DNA of 64,000 nt, taken from the NCBI RefSeq assembly GCF_017868775.1, contig NZ_CP053381.1:2232001-2296000 (forward strand), in the 5' to 3' direction. Made by a program: the position numbers and the translations under genes. The stretch is from Billgrantia sulfidoxydans (lineage in GTDB: Bacteria; Pseudomonadota; Gammaproteobacteria; Pseudomonadales; Halomonadaceae). Below are positions 37,114 to 51,080 of the stretch, in pieces (the stretch's first letter is position 1; each line of letters opens with the position of its first letter). The notes below the pieces were generated by a model. That model did not search any database. It worked only from the letters and a program-made list of their open reading frames with translations, and had not been told where the DNA came from.

Positions 37114-39861
37114 TTGAGCACCCGATTCCTGCGCCACTTCTTCGAACCTCGTACCATCGCGGTCATTGGCGCCTCGGAAAAGCCCCACTCCATCGGCGGC
37201 ATCGTGATTCGCAACCTGCAGGAGGCCGGCTTCCCCGGGGCAGTGTGGGCCGTCAACCGCAAGGGCTACGAGACGGTTTTCGACCGGCCGTGCGTCTCGC
37301 GGGTGAGCGAGCTGCCCGAAACGCCCGATCTTGCCGTGGTCTGCACGCCCGCGGCGACCCTGCCCAGGGTGATCTCCCGGCTGGGGCGGATCGGCGTGAA
37401 GGCGGCCCTGGTGCTCTCCGGCGGCGCACATCTCGACGACCCGGAGGAAGGCCGCGGCTCGATCCGCGAGCGCATGCTGTCGGCGGCGCGCGAATCGGGT
37501 ATCCGCGTGCTGGGGCCGGAGTGCATGGGACTGATCGTGCCGGGCCGACGCATCAACGCCTCCTACTCCAGCCAGCCGGTAAAGCCGGGCAAGGTCGCCT
37601 ACCTCGGGCAATCGGGCATGCTCGGCAACGCCATGATCGACTGGGCGGCAGGCCGCGGCATCGGTTTCTCGCACCTGATCACGGTGGGCGACAGCGTCGA
37701 CGTGATGCTTCCCGATCTGATCGACTACATCAACCAGTACGCGCCGACCCAGGCCATCCTGCTCCACCTGGAGCGCATCCAGGATTCCCTGCATTTCATG
37801 ACCGCGCTGCGCGATGCCTCGCGCCATCGCCTGGTGCTGGCGATCAAGAGCGGCCGAACGCCGCAGTCCGATCTCTCCGGCATGCCGCCGACCCCGGGCA
37901 TCGCCAATCGCGACGTGGTCTTCGAAGCCGCCTTCTCGCGCGCCGGCGTGGTGCGGGTCAACGATTCCGACGAACTGTTCGATGCGCTGATGACCCTGTC
38001 GCAGATGCGCCCGCTCAAGGGCGATCGCCTGGCCATCGTCTCCAACGGGCTGGGACCGGCCATGCTGGCCATCGACAAGCTGATCAGCGCGGGAGGCGCC
38101 CTGGCGAGCTTCAGCGCGGAGACGCGCCAAGCGCTGCGCGAGGGTGAGTTCGACATGAGCAAGCCCGGCGAGAACCCGGTGGACCTGGGGGGCGATGCCA
38201 CGCCGGAGCGCTTCGTCGCGGCGCTGGAGATCGTCGCCGCGGACCCCGGCGTGGACGCCGTACTGGTGGTACACGCTCCCACGCGGCTGGCCCCGTCAAA
38301 GACCACCGCCCAGGCACTCATCGCCAATCGCAAGCGCTTCAGGCGCAACCTGCTGACCAGTTGGATGGGGCTGGAGGGCGCCCTCTATGCCCGCCACGAA
38401 TGCAGCATGGCGGGCATCCCCACCTATGTCTCGCCGGAAAAAGCGGTCAAGGCGTTCATGCACATGGTCGATTACCAGCGCGTCCAGGCGCTGCTGCAGG
38501 AGACGCCACCGAGCCTGCCATTCAGCACCACCACGGACATTCGCGCCCGTTGCCATACCCTGATCGAGCAGGCCAGGGCAGAGGGGCGCGAGACCCTGTC
38601 CCACGCCGAGACCGCCCAGGTGCTCGAGGCCTACGGCATCCCCGTGGCCCCCAGCCGCTACGTGCACACGCCCGAGGAAGCCGCGGCGGCAGCCGAGGAA
38701 CTCGAGGGTCCCTGGGCGTTGAAGGTGATTCACGATGGCAACTGCCGCCCGTTTCGCTATCGCAAGCATCCGCACCGCATCTCGGCGGGGCTGCTGCAGG
38801 ACCTCCATGAGCCGAGCCAGGTCGCCGAGGGCCTCACCCGGCTGGGCGAGAAGGTGCACGAGAAATTCCCCCCGGTGAAGATACGCGAGTACTGCCTGCA
38901 GCCCATGCAACGCGGCAAGCAGTCGATGCAGCTCTGCGCCGGCATCACCCGCGATCCGGTGTTCGGGCCGCTGATCGTGTTCGGCATCGGTGGCTACAAG
39001 GTCAATATCCTGGCCGACCGGCAGGTCGCGCTACCGCCGCTCAACATGACCCTCGCCGCCGACGTGGTGGGGCGAACCCATGCTGCGAGGCTTATTCGCG
39101 AACACTCCGGTGAACCCGAGCGCGACCTCCAGCGGCTGTGCCAGCTACTGGTCAAGCTGTCGCAGATGGCGTCGGACCTGCTCGAGCTGCGCGGGCTGGA
39201 GCTCAACCCCCTGCTGCTCAATCGCGACGGCATGCTGGCGGTGGATTTCGCCCTCGACCTCGGCCCCCCGGCACGCTTCGCCATCATGCCGTACCCGGAG
39301 GAGCTGCGGGAGTGGGTGACGCTTAACAACGGCATGCGCGTCGAGGTGCGCCCCATCCGCGCCGAGGACGCCCCGCTGATCACCAGCTTTCACAGCCAGC
39401 TGTCGGAGGAGAGCATTCGCTTCCGCTACTTCCACAACAAGTCCGACCTCAGCCAGCGCGACCTGTCGATGCTGTCGCACATCAACTATGACCGCCAGAT
39501 GGCCTTCATCGCCGAGCACCAGAAGGAGGATGGCGGCAAGGAGATGCTCGGCGTGGTACGGGTGTGGAACGACCCCGACAACATCCGCACCGAATTCTCC
39601 ATCATCGTGCGTGACGATATGGCCGGGCAGGGGCTCGGCAGCCTGCTGATGAAGAAGATGATCGCCTACTGCAAGAGCGTGGGTACGCTGGAGATGATCG
39701 GCAAGATCATGGTCGACAACCACCCCATGCGAGCGCTGATGAAGCATCTCGGCTTCCGTTGCCGCTACAACATGGAAGAGCAAGTCGTGGATGCGGTACT
39801 GCGCCTCAACGAGCCGGAGAGCGAATGGCAGCGGCACCGGCTGGAAAGCCTGCCGGACTGA
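37114..39861 (+). CDS. pat: Pat-type protein lysine acetyltransferase (ADP-forming acyl-CoA synthetase-like plus GNAT)
   Basis: This is a 915-residue fusion protein. An N-terminal CoA-binding domain (IAVIGASEKPHSIGG) is followed by succinyl-CoA-ligase-like domains and an ATP-grasp region (about residues 480-720), and a GNAT acetyltransferase domain forms the C-terminal 180 residues (FSIIVRDDMAGQGLGSLLMKKM). The same layout is found in Salmonella Pat and E. coli PatZ/YfiQ, which acetylate acyl-CoA synthetases and other proteins on lysine. The start is a TTG with GAGGT six bases upstream. The HDAC-like gene is divergent, suggesting a write/erase pair. Confidence 0.88.
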   Translation: MSTRFLRHFFEPRTIAVIGASEKPHSIGGIVIRNLQEAGFPGAVWAVNRKGYETVFDRPCVSRVSELPETPDLAVVCTPAATLPRVISRLGRIGVKAALVLSGGAHLDDPEEGRGSIRERMLSAARESGIRVLGPECMGLIVPGRRINASYSSQPVKPGKVAYLGQSGMLGNAMIDWAAGRGIGFSHLITVGDSVDVMLPDLIDYINQYAPTQAILLHLERIQDSLHFMTALRDASRHRLVLAIKSGRTPQSDLSGMPPTPGIANRDVVFEAAFSRAGVVRVNDSDELFDALMTLSQMRPLKGDRLAIVSNGLGPAMLAIDKLISAGGALASFSAETRQALREGEFDMSKPGENPVDLGGDATPERFVAALEIVAADPGVDAVLVVHAPTRLAPSKTTAQALIANRKRFRRNLLTSWMGLEGALYARHECSMAGIPTYVSPEKAVKAFMHMVDYQRVQALLQETPPSLPFSTTTDIRARCHTLIEQARAEGRETLSHAETAQVLEAYGIPVAPSRYVHTPEEAAAAAEELEGPWALKVIHDGNCRPFRYRKHPHRISAGLLQDLHEPSQVAEGLTRLGEKVHEKFPPVKIREYCLQPMQRGKQSMQLCAGITRDPVFGPLIVFGIGGYKVNILADRQVALPPLNMTLAADVVGRTHAARLIREHSGEPERDLQRLCQLLVKLSQMASDLLELRGLELNPLLLNRDGMLAVDFALDLGPPARFAIMPYPEELREWVTLNNGMRVEVRPIRAEDAPLITSFHSQLSEESIRFRYFHNKSDLSQRDLSMLSHINYDRQMAFIAEHQKEDGGKEMLGVVRVWNDPDNIRTEFSIIVRDDMAGQGLGSLLMKKMIAYCKSVGTLEMIGKIMVDNHPMRALMKHLGFRCRYNMEEQVVDAVLRLNEPESEWQRHRLESLPD

Positions 39862-39911
39862 CGCCATTCGGCGCCGACCTCAGCGTCGGCGCCTGCCGTT
39901 GGGGCGGGACC

Positions 39912-40553
39912 TCAGGGCGCCAGGCGGAAGGAGTGCCAGCTCTCGTCCCGATACTCGTAGCGAATGCGATCGTGAAGCCGGCTCGGCTGCCCCTGCCAGA
40001 ACTCGATCATGTCGGGCACCACACGGTAGCCGCCCCAATGCACGGGGCGCGGGATCTCCTGCCCCTCGTAGGCCTGCTCGAAGCGGTGTTGACGCTCCTC
40101 GATCCAGTGCCGGTCGGGGATCACCACGCTCTGGGTCGCCACCCAGGCGCCGAGCTGGCTGGCACGGGGGCGACTGTTGAAGTAGGCGTCCGACTCCTCG
40201 TCGGAAACCAGTTCGACACGACCTTCGATGCGCACCTGCCGCCCCAGGGAAGGCCACCAGAACACCAGCGCGGCATGCGGCACGTTGCTCAGCTCGCTGC
40301 CCTTGTGACTGTGGTAGTTGGTGTAGAACACCACGCCACGCTCATCGTAGCCCTTGATCAGCACGATGCGCGCGTGAGGTAGCCCCTGGCTGTCGACGGT
40401 AGCCAGCGTCATCACGTTGCCATCCTCACCCTCGACTTCCAGTGCCAGCGTCAACCACTCATCGAACAGTACCATGGGCGCCGCGGGCACCATGCCTTCC
40501 TCGAGCCTGCCACCCTCGTAGTCGCGCCGTATGTCGGCGATGTTGCGTGTCAT
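39912..40553 (-). CDS. pdxH: Pyridoxamine 5'-phosphate oxidase
   Basis: This is a 213-residue FMN enzyme that oxidises pyridoxamine or pyridoxine 5'-phosphate to pyridoxal 5'-phosphate. Conserved features are seen throughout: MTRNIADIRRDYEGGRLEE at the N-terminus, RIVLIKGYDERGVVFYTNYH for FMN binding, and SRLHDRIRYEY followed by SFRLAP at the C-terminus. The start at 40553 has GAGGAG six bases upstream. It is separate from its neighbours on both sides. Confidence 0.95.
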   Translation of the reverse strand: MTRNIADIRRDYEGGRLEEGMVPAAPMVLFDEWLTLALEVEGEDGNVMTLATVDSQGLPHARIVLIKGYDERGVVFYTNYHSHKGSELSNVPHAALVFWWPSLGRQVRIEGRVELVSDEESDAYFNSRPRASQLGAWVATQSVVIPDRHWIEERQHRFEQAYEGQEIPRPVHWGGYRVVPDMIEFWQGQPSRLHDRIRYEYRDESWHSFRLAP

Positions 40554-40667
40554 GGCGTACTCCTCGTCTTTCTGTTCATGGTCGCCGCTGAGAGACGTCA
40601 GCACAACACCCCGCGGCTTGACCGTTATCATGTTTTCGTCATCCGGACCGTGCCGGTAGCCCGCGTT

Positions 40668-42074
<1,407 letters not shown>

Positions 42075-42166
42075 GCGCGACTCCTCGATCCTTGGAAGGT
42101 TGGTCCATATTGTAGAAGGGGCGTCACCCAGGCCACAACCGCAGCCACTCGAAACTTCCGCGCCGA

Positions 42167-42616
42167 TCAGTCGGTTGCGCCGGCGCCGGCGGGGTGCGAT
42201 ACCTCGCTCAGGCGGCGGTAGACCCATGCCATGCGGCCATCCGCCAGGCGCATGGGCACGCGTCGATAGCGTATCCCCAGGCGCTCGTAGCGATCCAGGC
42301 GCTCCAGCTCATCGGCGTCGACCACCACGATTTCACCCGGGACCCGCTCGCCCGGCGCCTCGGCCAGATCGAGCCCCTCGCGGCGAAAGCCTTCTAGCAC
42401 GGCCGCCTGGGTCTCTCCCGCACGGCCCATCACCACCCAGCGTATAGGGGCGAAGCGCAGTGTGCCGTAGACGAAGACGGCATGCTCGCCTTCCTCGATC
42501 GGGGGGAGATGGTCGGGACGATCGTAGCTGAAGGGGCTGAGCAGGGTCAGCCATAGCCAGCCGAGCACGGCCAATGGGGTTGCCAGTGCCACGATAACGG
42601 CATGGGACAGGCGCAT
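42167..42616 (-). CDS. Gamma-glutamylcyclotransferase-like protein with N-terminal membrane anchor
   Basis: This is a 149-residue protein of the GGCT/AIG2-like fold. The signature VFVYGTLR that binds substrate and the acidic loop GEIVVVDADELERLDRYE are visible. Unusually, residues 1-30 form a hydrophobic helix (AVIVALATPLAVLGWLWLTL) that would anchor or export the domain. Known members cleave gamma-glutamyl compounds in the cytoplasm or are of unknown function. It is divergent from smrA. Confidence 0.78.
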   Translation of the reverse strand: MRLSHAVIVALATPLAVLGWLWLTLLSPFSYDRPDHLPPIEEGEHAVFVYGTLRFAPIRWVVMGRAGETQAAVLEGFRREGLDLAEAPGERVPGEIVVVDADELERLDRYERLGIRYRRVPMRLADGRMAWVYRRLSEVSHPAGAGATD

Positions 42617-42740
42617 ACACGCTCCTTGCGTTCGTGATGGGATTTATCCTGACACGGCAGAGGCGAGGCTGTCCGGTTCTCCCTCGGCTCGACGCTCTGT
42701 TAGGATGCGAAGCATGGCTCGACCACCGCGGAGGATGCCC

Positions 42741-43334
42741 ATGGCCCAGTCGGCACACGAGGATCAGGACTTCAGGGCGTTGATGGGAGATGTGAAGCCG
42801 CTACGCCGGCGCACCAACCGAGCCGATCCGGGTCAGCGACGACGCCGGCCCACGGAGGCCCAGTTGGCACGACGCGAAAGCGCCCAGGCCGAACTCGCCG
42901 AGGACAGCTTCCTGTCGGACGATTTCGTCGAGCTGCTTCCACCGTTCGATCCCGTCGCGTTTCGCCGCGACGGCATCCAGCAGGGCGTCGTCGACCGCCT
43001 GCGCCACGGCGGCTATCCCGCCCAGTCACGCCTGCATCTGCTGCGGCGCCCGCTGGCCGAGTGCCGGCGGGTACTGCCGCCCTTCATCCGCGAAGCCTAT
43101 GCCCACGACCTGCGTTCGCTGCTGATCGTACACGGCCGGGGGCAGCAGCCCGACAGCCCGGCCAACGTACTGCGCTCCTACCTGGCCAAGTGGCTGGCCC
43201 AGTTCGATGAGGTACAGGCGTTCGCCTCCGCCCAGCAGGCCGACGGCGGTCTTGGCGCCACCTGGGTGATGCTGCGCAAGAGCGAGCGGGCGAGGGCGGA
43301 CAACCGCGAGCGGCAGCAGAAGCGACGCGGCTGA
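42741..43334 (+). CDS. smrA: Smr-domain DNA endonuclease SmrA-like
   Basis: This is a 197-residue protein. The C-terminal Smr (MutS2-like) domain is visible around residues 105-190, with LHLLRRPLAECRRVLPPFI, the catalytic-type LLIVHGRG and VLRSYLAKWL. The N-terminal half is basic and disordered, as in E. coli SmrA/YdaL, which nicks DNA in vitro. I chose the ATG at 42741 because GGAGG lies six bases upstream; earlier ATGs at 42705-42735 lack support. Confidence 0.82.
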   Translation: MAQSAHEDQDFRALMGDVKPLRRRTNRADPGQRRRRPTEAQLARRESAQAELAEDSFLSDDFVELLPPFDPVAFRRDGIQQGVVDRLRHGGYPAQSRLHLLRRPLAECRRVLPPFIREAYAHDLRSLLIVHGRGQQPDSPANVLRSYLAKWLAQFDEVQAFASAQQADGGLGATWVMLRKSERARADNRERQQKRRG

Positions 43335-43346
43335 CGCTGCCCCTGC

Positions 43347-43379
43347 ACCACGAAGCCGGCACGCGGCCGGCTTCGTGGT
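43347..43379. terminator. Bidirectional stem-loop between smrA and DUF934 gene
   Basis: ACCACGAAGCCGG pairs with CCGGCTTCGTGGT around a 7-base loop, between two convergent genes. The stem is 13 bp and very stable. Confidence 0.7.
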
Positions 43380-43394
43380 TACACCAAGGGGGCT

Positions 43395-43928
43395 TTATGC
43401 CAACGCTGGCTCAGCGTGCTTTACCGCTTCGCGCATGCGCCGGCGGAACAGCGGCTCATCGACGTCGACGGCCGGCTGATAGGCGCGGCTGAAGGCGTTG
43501 AGGGCCTGCAGGGCGTCTTCAAGCCACTGGTCTTCGCGCAGCGACAGGGCATCGAAGCCGCAGCGGGTGAGGAAGAAGGCTTGATCGACCAGCACGTCGC
43601 CGATGGCACGAATCTCGCCATCGTAGCCGTAGCGCTCACGCAGCAGGCGCGCGAGACTGTAGCCACGGCCGTCGGTGAACTTGGGGAAGTCGATGGCGAT
43701 CAGCGGGGCAGAAGCCAGCTCGTCGGCCAGTTCCGGCGTCAGCTCGGTGTCGCTGCCCAACCAGGGCGCCAGCTCCTGGCTTCCTTTCAGCTCCTGCCAG
43801 CGCGCCAACGGCACGATGGCCGGAGAGGCGGGCAGCGCGGCGTCCTCTTCGCGAATCAGCACCCAGCGGTCTTCGGCCGGCTTGCCGCCACGAATGAAGG
43901 GGCGCACGGAGACGTTCTGATCAGGCAT
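43395..43928 (-). CDS. DUF934 sulfite-reduction-associated protein
   Basis: This is a 177-residue cytoplasmic protein matching DUF934, with features APLIAIDFPKFTDGRGYSLA, RYGYDGEIRAIGDVLVDQAFFL and RCGFDA. Genes of this family regularly follow sulfite reductase genes and are thought to help sulfite reduction, perhaps in electron transfer, though no mechanism is established to my knowledge. The start at 43928 overlaps the cysI stop by 8 bases, so the pair is translationally coupled. Confidence 0.85.
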   Translation of the reverse strand: MPDQNVSVRPFIRGGKPAEDRWVLIREEDAALPASPAIVPLARWQELKGSQELAPWLGSDTELTPELADELASAPLIAIDFPKFTDGRGYSLARLLRERYGYDGEIRAIGDVLVDQAFFLTRCGFDALSLREDQWLEDALQALNAFSRAYQPAVDVDEPLFRRRMREAVKHAEPALA

Positions 43929-45573
43929 ATACCCGCTCCTTGAAAGGCTTGAGGCCGATACGGCGATAGGTTTCGATGAAGGTTTCGCCCTCGACACGCT
44001 CACCGACATAGACTTGCAGCACCTTGTCGATCACCTCGGGCACGCTTTCGCGGTCGAACGAAGGGCCGAGAATCTTGCCCAGCGATGATTCGTTGCCCTG
44101 AGCACCGCCGAGCGAGATCTGATACCACTCCTCGCCCTTCTTGTCGACGCCGAGGATGCCGATATGGCCGACGTGGTGATGTCCGCAGGCGTTCATGCAG
44201 CCGGAAATGTTGAGATCCAGCGGCCCCAGGTCATAGAGGTAGTCGATGTCCTCGAAGCGCTCCTGAATGGCCTGGGCCACCGGGATGGACTTGGCGTTGG
44301 CCAGGGCGCAATAGTCACCGCCCGGGCAGCAGATCAGGTCGGCGAGAGTGCCCACGGTGGGGTTGGCCAACCCGAGCTCGCCCAACCGGTGCCAAAGTTC
44401 CTCGAGGCGATCCACCGCCACGTCGGCAAGCACCAGGTTCTGCTCGTGGGTCACGCGAATCTCACCGTAGCTGAACTCGTCGGCCAGGCCGGCCACCTGA
44501 TGCATCTGCTCCCAGGTCAGGTCACCGGGCGAGTGGTTCTTGCGCTTGAGTGACAGCGTCACCGCCTTGTAGCCCGGCACCTTGTGCCCATGCACGTTAT
44601 TGGTCACGAAGCGGGCAAAGGCCCGGTTCTCGCCGCGCAGGCGCTCGAACTCGGCAATTGCCCCGTCGCTGACGGTGCGCCGCTCGGGGTCGACGAAATG
44701 CGACTGCATCGCCTCGACGGCTTCGCGGGTCAAGGTCTGCGGCCCATCCTTCAGATGCGCCCATTCGGCGTCCACCCGACGGCGGAACTCCTCGACGCCC
44801 AGCGCCTTGACCAGAATCTTGATGCGCGCCTTGAACTTGTTGTCGCGGCGGCCGAACTGGTTGTAGACGCGCACCAGGGCCTCGAGATAGGTCAGCAGGT
44901 GCTGCCAGGGCAGGTCCTCACGCACCACCTCGCCGATCATCGGCGTACGACCGAGACCGCCACCGGCCAATACCTTGACGCGAACGTCGCCGTGTTCGTC
45001 GCGCCATAGGCGCAGGCCCACGTCATGCACCTGGATGGCGGCACGATCCTCGGCGGCACCCGTCACCGCGATCTTGAACTTGCGCGGCAGGTAGGTGAAT
45101 TCGGGATGGAAGGTCGACCACTGGCGGATCAGCTCGCACCACGGGCGCGGATCGACCTCTTCGTCCTCGGCAATGCCGGCGAACTGGTCGGTAGAGGTAT
45201 TGCGAATGTCGTTGCCGCTGGTCTGGATGGCATGCATCTGCACGCTGGCCAGCTCGGCCAGCATGTCCGGCACCGTCTCCAGCTTCGGCCAGTTCAGCTG
45301 CAGGTTGGTACGGGTGGTGAAGTGTCCGTAGCCGCGATCGTAGTCGCGAGCCAGATCGCCCAGCTTGCGCAGCTGGTAGGAGGCCAGCATGCCGTAGGGG
45401 ATGGCAATACGCAGCATGGGTGCGTATCGCTGGACGTAGAGGCCGTTCTGCACGCGCAGCGGCAGAAATTCCTCGTCGCTGATGCGGCCGGCCAGGTAAC
45501 GGTTCATCTGCTCGCGAAACTGGGCGACGCGTTCATTGACCAGTGTCTGATCATGGGTGTCGTAGCGGTACAT
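43921..45573 (-). CDS. cysI: Sulfite reductase hemoprotein (CysI-type)
   Basis: This is a 550-residue enzyme that reduces sulfite to sulfide with a siroheme-[4Fe-4S] centre. The cluster cysteines are visible in ICCPGGDYC and SGCMNACGHH; the two halves of the duplicated nitrite/sulfite reductase fold can be followed (FTTRTNLQLNW and VTHEQNLVLADV). No flavoprotein subunit (cysJ) is adjacent, so the electron donor may be ferredoxin or another reductase. A good sigma-70 promoter lies in the AT-rich region upstream. Confidence 0.92.
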   Translation of the reverse strand: MYRYDTHDQTLVNERVAQFREQMNRYLAGRISDEEFLPLRVQNGLYVQRYAPMLRIAIPYGMLASYQLRKLGDLARDYDRGYGHFTTRTNLQLNWPKLETVPDMLAELASVQMHAIQTSGNDIRNTSTDQFAGIAEDEEVDPRPWCELIRQWSTFHPEFTYLPRKFKIAVTGAAEDRAAIQVHDVGLRLWRDEHGDVRVKVLAGGGLGRTPMIGEVVREDLPWQHLLTYLEALVRVYNQFGRRDNKFKARIKILVKALGVEEFRRRVDAEWAHLKDGPQTLTREAVEAMQSHFVDPERRTVSDGAIAEFERLRGENRAFARFVTNNVHGHKVPGYKAVTLSLKRKNHSPGDLTWEQMHQVAGLADEFSYGEIRVTHEQNLVLADVAVDRLEELWHRLGELGLANPTVGTLADLICCPGGDYCALANAKSIPVAQAIQERFEDIDYLYDLGPLDLNISGCMNACGHHHVGHIGILGVDKKGEEWYQISLGGAQGNESSLGKILGPSFDRESVPEVIDKVLQVYVGERVEGETFIETYRRIGLKPFKERVYA

Positions 45574-45665
45574 TCAGCCGGTCCTGCTGCTAGGGGATTG
45601 GCGAAGCGTCAGGGGGCACCATAACGCCCCTGCGATATTCTATGAAAGAATAAATATTCATATTT

Positions 45666-45694
45666 TTTATACGTAAAGACATATAAAGCGTCAA
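45666..45694 (-). promoter_or_regulatory. Sigma-70 promoter for cysI
   Basis: On the minus strand, TTGACG (45689-45694) and TATAAA (45666-45671) are separated by exactly 17 bases. The AT-rich leader that follows (AATATTTATTC) may hold a CysB site, but no clear one could be assigned. Confidence 0.65.
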
Positions 45695-45710
45695 GGGGCA
45701 TGCTACCTGC

Positions 45711-47039
45711 TCAAAACTGCAGCCGAAGCCACTGACGACGCTGCCAGATCGCGGCAAACCACAGTGAATTCAGGCAGCGATAGCCGAGCTGCACCCACCA
45801 GATGCCCAGCAGGCCCTGCTCCATGGTCACGCCGACCCACCAGGCCAGAGGCAGGAAGACCAGCCACTGCAAGGTAAGGGTAGTGGTCATCACGGTACGG
45901 TTGGCCCCGGCACCCAGCAGCGCCTGCCCCAGAACCAGGGCAGCGGCATCCAGCACGATCATCACGGCAGTCAACTGCAGCGGCAGCCGGGCCAGGGCGA
46001 TCAGCTCAGGATCGTACAGGAACAGCCCCAGGACATGCTCGGGCCACAGCGTCATGGGCAATGCCAGCGACGCCAGGCATAGCCAGGCCAGGCGCACCAC
46101 GTCCCAACCCCAGCGATGCGCCTCGCCATGAGCCTGTTCGCCAAGCGACTGGCCCACCAGGCTCATCGCGGCCATGCCCAGGCCCACGCCGGGCAGGATC
46201 AGCAGCAGCGACAGATTCACCAGCACATGGCCCACCGCCACGCTGGCGGTATCGATCCGGCCCAGGATCCAGAACAACACGGCATAGCCGGCAGCGAACC
46301 AGAGCTGCTGAAAGGAGTGCGGCGTGGCCAGGCGCAGGGTCGTCAGTAGCGTAGGGCGCTCCGGCAGTTGCCTCATGAAACCGCAGGAGACGGCGTGACG
46401 GGCGCTGACCCAGGCCCAAAGGCCAAGCCCGGCGAGCAGCGAAAGGGTGGTTCCCGCGCCAGCGCCTGCCGCCCCCATGGCGGGCATTCCCAGGTAGCCG
46501 AAGATCAGACAGAGGCTGGCGAGCACGTTGACGACGTGCATCACCAGCATGATGCGCAGGTAGTAGCCACTCTGCTGGATGCCGTTCCAATAGCCACGAA
46601 AGCAGAAGATCATCGCCACGGCGGCGAGCGACATCACTCGCCAGCGGAAGTACTCCACCGCGACCTCGGTGACCTCGGCGCTGGGGTTGAGCCACCCCAG
46701 CAGCCACGGCGCCTGCCACAGGCAGAGCAGGGTAACGGGCAGCGACACCAGCAGGGCAATCGCAAGGCCGGCATTGAGCGGCAGGGCACGCAGGTGCCAG
46801 GCCTGCTCGCCGTGCCGCCAGGCGGTCTGTGCCTGCACCCCCGACGAAAGCCCGAACACCAGCGCGGTGATCAGGAACATGGCGTAGCCGCCGATGCCCA
46901 CGCCGGCCAGCGGCACCTCGCCGAGCGAGCCGACCAGGCCCGCATCGATCAGATTGATCAGGCTCTGGGTGACCATGGCAGCGATGATCGGCAGAGCGAG
47001 GCGCAGGATTCTCCGGCGGCGCAGGGAGTCGGGTAACAT
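45711..47039 (-). CDS. MATE-family multidrug efflux protein
   Basis: This is a 442-residue integral membrane protein with twelve hydrophobic helices in two pseudo-symmetric halves. Family features are RRRILRLALPIIAAMVTQSLINLIDAG near the N-terminus and GAGANRTVMTTTLTLQWL in the C-terminal half. MATE proteins expel cationic drugs or metabolites using Na+ or H+ gradients, and the DinF/NorM subgroup is not settled here. There is no ribosome binding site in front of the start; instead a tandem 15-bp repeat precedes it. Confidence 0.88.
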   Translation of the reverse strand: MLPDSLRRRRILRLALPIIAAMVTQSLINLIDAGLVGSLGEVPLAGVGIGGYAMFLITALVFGLSSGVQAQTAWRHGEQAWHLRALPLNAGLAIALLVSLPVTLLCLWQAPWLLGWLNPSAEVTEVAVEYFRWRVMSLAAVAMIFCFRGYWNGIQQSGYYLRIMLVMHVVNVLASLCLIFGYLGMPAMGAAGAGAGTTLSLLAGLGLWAWVSARHAVSCGFMRQLPERPTLLTTLRLATPHSFQQLWFAAGYAVLFWILGRIDTASVAVGHVLVNLSLLLILPGVGLGMAAMSLVGQSLGEQAHGEAHRWGWDVVRLAWLCLASLALPMTLWPEHVLGLFLYDPELIALARLPLQLTAVMIVLDAAALVLGQALLGAGANRTVMTTTLTLQWLVFLPLAWWVGVTMEQGLLGIWWVQLGYRCLNSLWFAAIWQRRQWLRLQF

Positions 47040-47040
47040 C

Positions 47041-47069
47041 CGTACTATCGGTTCGCGTACTATCGGTTC
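47041..47069. repeat. Tandem 15-bp repeat upstream of the MATE gene
   Basis: CGTACTATCGGTTC occurs twice at 15-bp spacing (47041-47054 and 47056-47069), directly in front of the MATE start codon. It may be an operator or a recent slippage duplication. Confidence 0.7.
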
Positions 47070-47074
47070 ATCTG

Positions 47075-47102
47075 AAAAACGCCCGTGCCGGTGGCACGGG
47101 CG
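47075..47102 (-). terminator. Rho-independent terminator of metH
   Basis: On the minus strand a perfect 10-bp stem (CGCCCGTGCC with GGCACGGGCG, 3-base loop) is followed by TTTTT. It lies 18 bases after the metH stop. Confidence 0.85.
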
Positions 47103-47120
47103 GTGTCGAATGGCGACACG

Positions 47121-50835
<3,715 letters not shown>

Positions 50836-51080
50836 GGGTCGGGTCAGTCTCCAGCGAAAGTCACGTCCAGGAATCGAGGCCGCCCCGCGAATTCTTGTCG
50901 GCTGCTGGCGGTGGCGGTCGTGTCGGCCCGCCATGGTAGCAAAACCAGCGCCTTGAGGGCAGGGCCGATCAAAAACCGAGCAAAACAGTCGGGATTGTCT
51001 CTCAGCCGGCTTTTGCTTACCATAATGGCATGTCACTTACGGCCGGCCGACGCGGCCGAGGCCCGACCAGCGAGAACACC

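Noticed and set aside
36070..38274. A 734-codon leftward open frame including the HDAC-like protein
   Set aside because: Only the last 311 codons have homology; the first part is the antisense of the pat gene.
50836..51080. A cobalamin or SAH riboswitch in front of metH
   Set aside because: The leader is short, and neither the cobalamin-box consensus nor the SAH aptamer core could be found on the minus strand.
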